From positions 1-9,068 of the forward strand of contig JAAUPH010000078.1 of NCBI GenBank assembly GCA_012035435.1: 9,068 nt of DNA, written 5' to 3'. Numbering within the stretch: position 1 is the stretch's first letter; each line of letters begins with the position of its first letter. The position numbers were made by a program, and so were the translations under genes. The notes beneath the pieces are model-generated. The model made no database searches and was not told where the DNA came from. It saw only the letters and a program-made list of their open reading frames with translations. Source of the stretch: Sphingopyxis sp. Lineage in GTDB: Bacteria; Pseudomonadota; Alphaproteobacteria; Sphingomonadales; Sphingomonadaceae. This document shows, piece after piece, positions 1-6,285 of the stretch.

Positions 1-129
1 GGCGCGCTTGGCGGGCGGCGGCGGCGCACTGGACGCGGGAATGACCGCGCCGGCACAGGCAGACAGGCTGAGACCGGCGATGATGGCGAGGATCCGTGGC
101 GGACCGCTGAGATTATACATAGTCGCCAT
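1..129 (-). CDS. N-terminal fragment of a lipoprotein (left edge, partial)
   Basis: The reading frame starts at ATG 129 or at a second in-frame ATG at 120 and stays open to the left edge, so only about 40-43 residues are visible. They form a classic lipoprotein signal: a hydrophobic stretch (ILAIIAGLSLSAC) ending in the lipobox L-S-A-C. After the cysteine comes a low-complexity Ala/Pro-rich linker with four prolines in a row. The residue after Cys is Ala rather than Asp, which by the usual Lol sorting rule favours outer-membrane placement. No domain is visible, so function is unknown. A start at 129 or 120 cannot be decided because neither has a clear Shine-Dalgarno sequence. It lies 86 bp downstream of the permease stop on the same strand, so it may have its own promoter or be read through. 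Confidence 0.72.
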   Translation of the reverse strand, partial: MATMYNLSGPPRILAIIAGLSLSACAGAVIPASSAPPPPAKRA

Positions 130-187
130 CTACACATCGCGCGGCTGGCCTGCACCTGAACGAGGGTTGCTTTGCGACGAACGATTC

Positions 188-215
188 TCCTGCCGCGACC
201 AACGGTGGAGCAGGA
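188..215 (-). terminator. weak hairpin after the permease gene
   Basis: TCCTGC (188-193) pairs with GCAGGA (210-215) across a 16-nt loop, and CCA/TGG (199-201/206-208) can pair inside the loop. It sits directly beyond the permease stop codon, where a terminator would be expected. There is no T-run on the minus-strand 3' side, so intrinsic termination is doubtful. The rest of the 130-215 spacer shows nothing recognisable. Confidence 0.2.
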
Positions 216-1115
216 TTAGCGGCGCAGTGCCACGACTAGCCCGGCAATGGCAAATAGCCCACCGACAATCGACAGCGGGGCCCACAGATATCCCTCAACC
301 ACCGTTGAAAAGGCCATGGCAATGATGGGAATCAACACGCTGGTCCAAGCCGCCGGGCCTGGGCCGACCGCGCGGATGATCCCGAAATAGAGCGGGAAGG
401 TGATCGCGCTGCCGATGATGCCCAAATAAAGCACGCCCATCATATAGGCTGGACGATTGTCCCACTGTGGCGGGCCCACCGTAACACTGGCATAAAGGGC
501 CACCGCGAGCGCGCCAAAAAGCATTGCCCAGGCGAGCATGACGATCATCGATTGGCGGCGTGCAAATTGGCTGCCCTGCATCACATTGGCGACCGAGGCG
601 CTCATGATACCTGCCAGTGTCAGAGCAGTTCCCAGCAGCACCGCCGCAGCACCGCGATTGGCGACGTCAACCTCATGCGCGATCATCATCACGATGCCCG
701 CCATGGCAATGCCGCCACCTGCCAAGAAGCGCCGGTTTACAGGCGTTCCAAGGAAAATACTGCCAAGCAAGGTGTTGGGCACGATGAGCAGCGCAAACAG
801 CACCGCGACCAGGCCCGAGGTAATATAGGCCTCGGCGCGGTAGACGAAGTTGAAGTTAAAGCCGAACTGCGCGATGCCCAATATCAGTGCGAACCCCCAC
901 GCCGGGCCGCGCAGCAACAACCTTTCGCGGCGGATCGCGGCGATAGCGAACATGGCGATGGCGGCGACGGCAAAGCGGTAGGTTACCGACCAACTGGGGG
1001 GCACATTGCTGAGCTGGTCGCGGATGACGATCCAGGTCGAACCCCAGATCAGCGTGACCAACACAAAGGGGATCAGCACCTGTGGTGCAAGCAGGCTGGG
1101 CGCAGCGCTCGTCAC
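216..1115 (-). CDS. EamA/DMT-family inner-membrane transporter
   Basis: This is a 299-residue, very hydrophobic protein of the drug/metabolite transporter superfamily (two EamA repeats, about ten helices expected). The first helix carries the EamA signature LIWGSTW at about residues 22-28. Repeat 1 spans roughly residues 13-150 and repeat 2 roughly 165-295, where GVLYLGIIGSAITFPLYF is a typical EamA helix. The GTG at 1115 is chosen as start because it overlaps the aldolase stop as GTGA, gives the usual family length, and places helix 1 near the N-terminus. An upstream ATG at 1169 would add 18 polar residues inside the aldolase coding region and is less likely. Family members export amino acids or metabolites (RhtA and YdcZ-like proteins are examples), but the substrate cannot be read from sequence. 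The pairing with an aldolase suggests an amino acid, which is inference. Confidence 0.88.
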   Translation of the reverse strand: MTSAAPSLLAPQVLIPFVLVTLIWGSTWIVIRDQLSNVPPSWSVTYRFAVAAIAMFAIAAIRRERLLLRGPAWGFALILGIAQFGFNFNFVYRAEAYITSGLVAVLFALLIVPNTLLGSIFLGTPVNRRFLAGGGIAMAGIVMMIAHEVDVANRGAAAVLLGTALTLAGIMSASVANVMQGSQFARRQSMIVMLAWAMLFGALAVALYASVTVGPPQWDNRPAYMMGVLYLGIIGSAITFPLYFGIIRAVGPGPAAWTSVLIPIIAMAFSTVVEGYLWAPLSIVGGLFAIAGLVVALRR

Positions 1116-2121
1116 AAGGCAGCAATGGCTGCGGCCAGTGGCACCAGATCGGCCGCGGACTGATCCCAACTGACGACCAATCGCGCCGCGCCCTCGCCCC
1201 AGTCATAGAAATCATAGCCCGCCGCACGCAGCGCGGCGGCTTCGCCCGCGCTCAGCCGCAGGAAAATCTCATTGGACTCAACCGGATGCAGCAGCCTTGC
1301 GCCGCAGGCGCCGCCAGCACCGCTGCGCCCGCATTGGCCGCGCGCGCGTTGGTGAGCCACAGGCCGTCCTTGAGCATAGCCAATATCTGCGCCGCGACGA
1401 AGCGGCCTTTGCTGAGCAGATGGCCGCCCCGCTTCTTAAGCTCACGCACCCCCGCACCGCCGCTGCCGCCGAAGAAGACCAAAGCTTCGGCGAACATCGC
1501 GCCATTTTGGTAAAGCCGAACGAGAGCGCATCGACGCCCGCGCGCCATGTCACGTCGGCCGGCGCGCAGCCGACGTGCGCGACTGCATTGGCAAAGCGCG
1601 CGCCGTCCATATGCACACGCAAGGCGCGCGCCTTGGCAATCGCGCTAATCTCGGCCACTTCCTCGGGCCGCCAGGCGAGGCCATATTCGCTGGCATTGGT
1701 GATGCTGACAGCGGCTGGCTGCACCTGATGCACATCGGCACGGATCGTATTCAGCCGCGCGTCGAGCGCCCCCGCGTCGATCTTGGCCCCAGCGACCGGG
1801 AACGAGCAACAGCTTGGCACCGCCGCTGTAAAATCCCGGCGCGCCGCACTCATCGACTTCGATATGCGCTTCTTCATGGCACAGCACCGCCTGCCACGGC
1901 CGCGCAAAGTGGGCGAGCGCGATGCAGTTCGCCGCAGTGCCCGTCGCCACCCATATGACCTCGCACGGCGTTTCGAACAGGTCGGAGAAAGCGCTATCGA
2001 GCGCCTGCGAGAGTGCATCGCCATCATATGCCGTATCAACATGGTTCGCCCGCGCCAGCGCTTCCATCACCAGTGGATGGACGGCGGCGGCATTGTCGGA
2101 GAAAAGACGAACGGCAGACAT
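1112..2121 (-). pseudogene. ltaE: threonine aldolase / beta-eliminating lyase, three frameshifts
   Basis: This is a PLP-dependent threonine-aldolase-family gene (threonine or allo-threonine to glycine plus acetaldehyde) split over four frame segments. It starts at ATG 2121 (MSAVRLFSDNAAAVHPLV). The segments run about 2121-1800, 1788-1509, 1505-1306 and 1297-1112. Removing one base within 1787-1800, adding one in the T4 run at 1505-1508, and adding one within 1296-1306 restores one continuous protein of 336 residues, the normal family length. Family hallmarks are all present: VATGTAANC, the HEEAHIEVDE segment, the PLP-binding aspartate in HMDGARF, and the Schiff-base lysine in GFTKNGAM. That lysine is the last codon before the second frameshift. 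No in-frame stop other than those caused by the shifts is needed. It lies 45 bp downstream of the phytase and its TGA overlaps the permease GTG. It is either a decaying gene or a functional gene with sequence errors. Family assignment is firm; the exact substrate is not. Confidence 0.85.
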
Positions 2122-2166
2122 GGTCAAATCCGATGCCCGCTCGGCACGGCCAGCGCAAGTCCCAGC

Positions 2167-3231
2167 TTACAATCCCAGCGCCGTGCGGATTTCGCGCCAA
2201 CCCACGAGTTTGAAATTCTGGGCCCGGGGCGCATTCTGACCATCCTGCGCGACGAACAGGCCTTCGGGATAATCGGGTCCGAAATCACCGAGCTTCAGTT
2301 CGATCCCGTCAGTCTCACTGGTCGCGCCGAAGCGGCCATCCGCAATACGGAAACGACCAAGCAAGGGCAGCGGCGCAGCGGGATCATTGGGCACAGCAAA
2401 CAGCGCATATCCGTTGTCACCCTGGCTCGACGCGACGAGCATCGAGCGCCCGCCGCTCTGGACGAGCGCCAGCCCCTCAACATCTGCGACAATCTGCTTG
2501 CCATCGGCGGGTGCCACCAGCGCACCGGTCACTGGCGCGCCTGAATCCGCGGCGAACCGCCAGATGCCGACATCTTCCTCGCCCACAAACAGACTGCGGC
2601 TGGCCGGATCGACGACACAGCCTTCGATCTGGGTCGCCAATTTCATGGTGCGGACGATCGTAGCGCTTGGCCCTGCGGTGCCCAGCGTCAATTCAATCTG
2701 GCGCACCGAACCGTCCTTGATCGCCGCGAACACGGTCAGGCGCTCACCGCCGCTGGCGCCCGGATCGATGCATATGCCATAGGCTTCCCCAGCCCCGCTC
2801 GCAGCGGTGCCCAGCGAAGTGAGCTTCATCGCTGCAGGATCAAGCCGGAACAGCGCCAGCTTTGACGCCTTCGGATCGTTGCGGTCGCTCGCCACGACCA
2901 AAATACCCGCGCCACTGTCAAACAAATCGACATTGTTGACCAGCCCGGCCGCCACGAAATGCCGCACCTGACCATCGAGCGAATAGACATAAAGCCCCGC
3001 CTTCTTGTCGGTTCCCACGATCAGGCTGGCGGCCGGATTGGCCGCATTGCGCCAGATCGCAGGATCATCGGCAGCATCGGCAGCGCGTGTGCCAACCGGC
3101 GCGGTTTCCGCCGCCGCCGTCACATTCACGGCCGGAAGCGCATTGGCGATACGAATTTCTACAGGGATTTCGCCGGGTGCACAGGCTGCCAGAATCAGGA
3201 CGGCAAAAGCAACAAAGCTGAGTTTAGACAT
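2167..3231 (-). CDS. beta-propeller phytase, lipoprotein
   Basis: This 354-residue protein is a calcium-dependent beta-propeller 3-phytase, which removes phosphate from myo-inositol hexakisphosphate. Family motifs appear in the correct order: DDPAIW (55-60), GTDKKAGLYVY (73-83), NNVD (99-102), ASDR (114-117), EGCVVD (203-208) followed by GEEDVGIWRF (217-226), ADVEGLAL (249-256), ASSQGDNGYALF (267-278), SETDGIEL (305-312) and YPEGLFVAQDGQN (321-333). The N-terminus is a lipoprotein signal with lipobox L14-A15-A16-C17 and Ala at +2, so the enzyme is probably anchored in the outer membrane, unlike the freely secreted Bacillus enzymes. ATG 3231 is chosen because it puts the signal peptide at the N-terminus; in-frame codons upstream to 3276 would precede it with polar residues. 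It is divergent from the TonB-dependent receptor, a pairing known for this enzyme family in proteobacteria. A candidate Pho box lies just upstream. Confidence 0.93.
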   Translation of the reverse strand: MSKLSFVAFAVLILAACAPGEIPVEIRIANALPAVNVTAAAETAPVGTRAADAADDPAIWRNAANPAASLIVGTDKKAGLYVYSLDGQVRHFVAAGLVNNVDLFDSGAGILVVASDRNDPKASKLALFRLDPAAMKLTSLGTAASGAGEAYGICIDPGASGGERLTVFAAIKDGSVRQIELTLGTAGPSATIVRTMKLATQIEGCVVDPASRSLFVGEEDVGIWRFAADSGAPVTGALVAPADGKQIVADVEGLALVQSGGRSMLVASSQGDNGYALFAVPNDPAAPLPLLGRFRIADGRFGATSETDGIELKLGDFGPDYPEGLFVAQDGQNAPRAQNFKLVGWREIRTALGL

Positions 3232-3253
3232 CGTCCAGTAGTGCCGCTGGCGA

Positions 3254-3271
3254 ATGACAGAAAGGTGACAC
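3254..3271 (-). promoter_or_regulatory. candidate Pho box upstream of the phytase
   Basis: Read on the minus strand, this is GTGTCAC-CTTT-CTGTCAT: two 7-bp direct half-sites separated by 4 bp, hence the 11-bp period of PhoB sites. It matches 14 of 18 positions of the enterobacterial consensus CTGTCATAWAWCTGTCAY, and the promoter-proximal half-site is perfect. Phosphate-starvation control would suit a phytase. One difficulty is spacing: only 22 bp separate the box from ATG 3231, so a canonical PhoB promoter would start transcription almost at the ATG and give a nearly leaderless mRNA. No good -10 hexamer is visible, with CACTAC near 3243-3238 the best candidate by position. Confidence 0.5.
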
Positions 3272-3283
3272 AGCAAGTGTCAT
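3265..3283. promoter_or_regulatory. inverted repeat GTGACAC-N5-GTGTCAT, possible operator
   Basis: The arms GTGACAC (3265-3271) and GTGTCAT (3277-3283) are inverted with 6 of 7 positions matching and a 5-bp AGCAA spacer. The left arm is shared with the Pho-box candidate. The right arm also begins a weaker plus-strand Pho-like match (3277-3294, 13 of 18 positions) pointing toward the receptor. It lies in the middle of the only divergent promoter region of the window, where a shared regulator would bind. Confidence 0.35.
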
Positions 3284-3383
3284 CAATTTGCCAAGTACAA
3301 GTCACCGATTCGTCGTCGCTTCATCACCTCCCTGTCGCCGAGAACGCCTAGCCGCTCGGAACAGCCGCACAACCGGCCAAAAC

Positions 3384-3390
3384 AGGGGTT
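3384..3390 (+). promoter_or_regulatory. ribosome binding site of the TonB-dependent receptor
   Basis: AGGGGTT ends six bases before ATG 3397, and its GGGG core is 8 bases from the start codon. It supports ATG 3397 as the translation start, in agreement with the signal peptide that follows. Confidence 0.6.
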
Positions 3391-3396
3391 CTCCAC

Positions 3397-6192
3397 ATGT
3401 CGATTCGTTCTGCTCGCCGCGCGCTGCTTGGTACCGTTCTGCTCTTGTCTCTGCCCACCGGCGTTTTTGCGCAGGAAGCCGTCAACGGCGAAGACGACAC
3501 CGGGGGAGAGACCATCATCGTTACCGGCAGCCGCCCGATCGCCGAATCCGAGGCCGCCGCGCTCGCGGCACAGCGCAATGCGGACTCATTGGTCACCATC
3601 GCGGCGTCGGACTCGGTGGGCCGCCTGCCCGATCAGAATATTGCCCAGGCCGCCAGCCGCCTGCCCGGCCTTGCGATTGAACGCGACCAAGGCCAGGCCC
3701 GCTATATCAGCCTGCGCGGCGCTCCCAATTATTGGACCACTTTATCGTTCGACGGCATCAACGTGGTCAGCCCCGAAGGCCGTGACGCCCGCTTTGATTC
3801 GATCCCATCGGCCATCGCCTCGATGATTGTGGTGTCGAAGGCGGTGACGCCGGACATGCCGGGTGAAACGGTATCGGGCAACGTCAATGTCATCACCCGC
3901 TCGGCCTTTGACTACAAAGGCTTTCGCTTCGCCGGAAAGGCGGGCCTGGGCTTTGCCGAACTCGGTGACCAGAAAGAATATGAAGGCTCGCTCGTGCTGT
4001 CCGACCGCATCGCTGTCGGCAGCGGCGAACTCGGCATTGTCGTGTCGGCCAGCTATTTCGAACGCAACATGATTACCGACAATTTCGAAATCGACTGGGA
4101 ACGGGTGAACCAGGACACGCGCCCGGGTGGCGCGCCGCGCTTTTGGGCGCGCGAAACCGAAAATAAGCTCTACCGCATTACGCGCCGCAACTGGTCGATT
4201 TCCAGCCGTTTCGAATGGCGTCCCGACAGCGACAACAAGATTTCCCTGCAGTCGATTTATACCATTTTCGAAGATGATGAAGCCCGCGACAATTACATCT
4301 TTGACATGGATGATCGTCAGGGCGATCTGGTCCCGAACACGGCGGCGTGCCCGACATCGGTCAACACCACCCCAACGACAACAGGCTATGCCGACATCTG
4401 CATCGGCAACACGCCACTCACCGGGACCGTCTATGGGATCGACATTAATCAACGCTCCACGCTGCGATATTTCCGCCAGTCGATCTATACCAACACGCTG
4501 TCCGGTGAGCACCGTTTTGGCGATGGCTGGACCATTAACTGGCTGGGCAATTATACCCAGTCCGAGGATGACCGGTCGGTCATTGGCGAGGCTCGCTGGG
4601 AAAGCCCGTCGACGCGCAACTTGCGCCCGACGATCAGCTATAATTTCACTGACCCGAACCGTAATACCCCGGCGCTCTTCAACACGGTCCAACTGACGGC
4701 GCCAACCCGCTTTACCGCGGGCGCGGCCGTGACGGCAATTGACAGCTTTGCCAAGCCATTGACGTCGCTGCGTGTGCTGGACGCGGTCGACACGACCGAT
4801 GCCTATACCGCCAAATTCGTTGTCGCCCGCGACACCCAGCTGTTGGGCGGCGACGCCACGATCCGGCTGGGGTTCCAGTTTGACCAGCGGACCAAAGTGG
4901 CCGACGAACGGGAGATCGTCCTCAATACTGCGGCCCAATTTACGCAAGTGGGGATAGCGACCAATTACAACGATTTTTCTTTGAACCAGAATTTCCTCGG
5001 CGAACTACCGATGGGATATACCTTCCGCTATTTCGACAAGAGCAAGATGCGGCTGGCGTCGCAGGCGGCACAGGACGTCAACGCCTTTCGCCCGATCGTG
5101 GGCAACAACTATGATGTGCGCGAACAAATTTATGCCGGCTTTGCCATGGGCACGCTGCGCTATGACTGGGGCTCGCTGGTCGGCGGCGTCCGCGTCGAGC
5201 ATATCAAGAACCGCGGGATCGCCATTGCTTCGGTCACCAATGCGGGCGTCACAACCACGGGGCTGGTGACCGCCACGTCCGACCAGACGCTGGCCTTCCC
5301 CAGCCTGCATCTGAATTACAATGTCGATGACACCAAGAAACTGCGCGTTTCGTTCAACAGCGGCGCCGCGCGCGCCGACTATGACCAGATGCGCCCGAAC
5401 GTGACCATCAACGATGATGCCGACAGCATTTCGGGCGGCAATCCGGGCGTGAAACCTGAGCGCGCCTACGGCGTCGATGCCTATCTGGAATGGTATGTTC
5501 GCCCCCAGGGCTATTTGATGGCCGGGGTATTCTATAAAAAAGTACAGGACGTCCTTTATACCGAAACCCGCACATTCGGATCAAACGCGCTCGACAGCGG
5601 CGGGATCGACCGGTCGGGCTATAATTTCTCTGGTATCACCAATGGCGGTGACGGCCGCGTTTTCGGCGCCGAATTTGCGGCACAGCTGCAGCTGGAACCC
5701 TGGACCCAGGACATGGGACTGCCCGATTGGATCGGCGGCTTTGGCATCAACGCCAACGTGACGATCAACGACAGCCGGGTGACCAAACCAGCCACCGCCG
5801 GTGTCCCGGACCGCAAGGTGCGGCTGCCTGGTACATCGGACCTCGTCTACAATGCCGGGGTCTATTATGAAAAATACGGCCTTTCGATGCGGCTGCAATA
5901 TCAGCGCCGGTCAAAATGGCTCGACGGAATTGCCGATACGCTGGCCGACGCGGGCGACGTGTATTGGGCGGCGGATGACGAGCTCGATTTCTCGGCGCGC
6001 TATGCCTTTAACGACAATTTCGAGATTTACTTCGATGCGTCAAACCTGCTCAACAATCCGGGGCGGCGCTTCTCCGATCCGGGCAATCTGCTGCGCGCCG
6101 GTGGCATCGCGGCGGAGGACCAATCCAATCTCACGATCGAGTGGGAACGCTTTGGCCGCCGCTTTGCCGCCGGGGTGCGCGTGACCTTCTGA
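3397..6192 (+). CDS. TonB-dependent outer-membrane receptor, Caulobacter/Xanthomonas type
   Basis: This intact 931-residue protein is an outer-membrane TonB-dependent receptor that takes up ligand using energy from the TonB/ExbBD complex. The signal peptide covers residues 1-25 with cleavage after VFA. A TonB-box-like segment ETIIVTG follows at 38-44. The plug domain (about 60-165) carries SVGRLPDQNIAQAASRLPG (73-91) and the RYISLRG motif (102-108), characteristic of the large receptor subfamily found in Caulobacter, Xanthomonas and sphingomonads. The remainder (about 170-931) alternates Tyr/Phe-rich strands and polar loops and ends in phenylalanine (VRVTF), as 22-strand barrels do for Bam recognition. 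The only two cysteines, C318 and C335, lie in one loop and probably form a disulfide. The ligand is unknown. Its position, divergent from the phytase, suggests phytate, an inositol phosphate or a phytate-metal complex, which is inference; carbohydrate or siderophore uptake remains possible. Confidence 0.93.
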   Translation: MSIRSARRALLGTVLLLSLPTGVFAQEAVNGEDDTGGETIIVTGSRPIAESEAAALAAQRNADSLVTIAASDSVGRLPDQNIAQAASRLPGLAIERDQGQARYISLRGAPNYWTTLSFDGINVVSPEGRDARFDSIPSAIASMIVVSKAVTPDMPGETVSGNVNVITRSAFDYKGFRFAGKAGLGFAELGDQKEYEGSLVLSDRIAVGSGELGIVVSASYFERNMITDNFEIDWERVNQDTRPGGAPRFWARETENKLYRITRRNWSISSRFEWRPDSDNKISLQSIYTIFEDDEARDNYIFDMDDRQGDLVPNTAACPTSVNTTPTTTGYADICIGNTPLTGTVYGIDINQRSTLRYFRQSIYTNTLSGEHRFGDGWTINWLGNYTQSEDDRSVIGEARWESPSTRNLRPTISYNFTDPNRNTPALFNTVQLTAPTRFTAGAAVTAIDSFAKPLTSLRVLDAVDTTDAYTAKFVVARDTQLLGGDATIRLGFQFDQRTKVADEREIVLNTAAQFTQVGIATNYNDFSLNQNFLGELPMGYTFRYFDKSKMRLASQAAQDVNAFRPIVGNNYDVREQIYAGFAMGTLRYDWGSLVGGVRVEHIKNRGIAIASVTNAGVTTTGLVTATSDQTLAFPSLHLNYNVDDTKKLRVSFNSGAARADYDQMRPNVTINDDADSISGGNPGVKPERAYGVDAYLEWYVRPQGYLMAGVFYKKVQDVLYTETRTFGSNALDSGGIDRSGYNFSGITNGGDGRVFGAEFAAQLQLEPWTQDMGLPDWIGGFGINANVTINDSRVTKPATAGVPDRKVRLPGTSDLVYNAGVYYEKYGLSMRLQYQRRSKWLDGIADTLADAGDVYWAADDELDFSARYAFNDNFEIYFDASNLLNNPGRRFSDPGNLLRAGGIAAEDQSNLTIEWERFGRRFAAGVRVTF

Positions 6193-6202
6193 GGTACGCC
6201 GT

Positions 6203-6222
6203 GCTCCGGCGCAGGCCGGAGC
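6203..6222. repeat. perfect hairpin GCTCCGGC/GCCGGAGC in the convergent spacer
   Basis: An 8-bp perfect inverted repeat with a GCAG loop starts 10 bp after the receptor stop. Two G-T wobble pairs could extend the stem. No T-run follows on either strand, so it is a poor intrinsic terminator. It resembles the abundant CCGGCGAAGGCCGG-type intergenic palindromes of sphingomonads and Caulobacter, and may be one copy of such a dispersed family; that link is from general knowledge and not tested here. Confidence 0.5.
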
Positions 6223-6256
6223 GTTGGGTGGCGAGCACCGTGCTTACCTTCCAGCG

Positions 6257-6284
6257 CTCCTGCATTCGCAGGAGGACAGTTTTT
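6257..6284 (+). terminator. rho-independent terminator for the receptor gene
   Basis: CTCCTGC (6257-6263) and GCAGGAG (6268-6274) form a perfect 7-bp stem around an ATTC loop. After five bases comes TTTTT (6280-6284) on the plus strand. It ends immediately before the stop codon of the convergent P450 gene (6286-6288), so it serves the plus-strand receptor transcript. On the minus strand the hairpin is not followed by T's. Confidence 0.6.
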
Positions 6285-6285
6285 G

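Noticed and set aside
8..325. 105-codon plus-strand open frame at the left edge
   Set aside because: It spans the lipoprotein gene, the spacer and the permease 3' end in antisense; no signal peptide or domain is seen.
552..1163. 203-codon plus-strand open frame opposite the permease
   Set aside because: The translation is rich in Arg/Gln/His with no hydrophobic core, as expected from the antisense of a membrane-protein gene.
1116..1169. Upstream ATG start at 1169 for the permease
   Set aside because: It would add 18 polar residues inside the aldolase coding region; the GTG at 1115 overlaps the aldolase stop and gives normal family length.
1783..2544. 253-codon plus-strand open frame across the aldolase/phytase junction
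   Set aside because: It lies opposite the phytase and aldolase coding regions, whose motifs are unmistakable; the translated sequence has no recognisable feature.
3232..3276. Extended phytase start at 3276
   Set aside because: It would place 15 residues before a well-formed lipoprotein signal peptide and run through the candidate Pho box.
3274..3302. Threefold CAAGT direct repeat (3274, 3292, 3298)
   Set aside because: Five-base repeats at uneven spacing (18 and 6 bp) are expected by chance in this length and match no known operator.
3742..4947. 401-codon open frame on the minus strand inside the receptor gene
   Set aside because: It is antisense to a clear receptor frame with family motifs throughout, and its translation shows no domain. 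Long antisense open frames are common in GC-rich genes.
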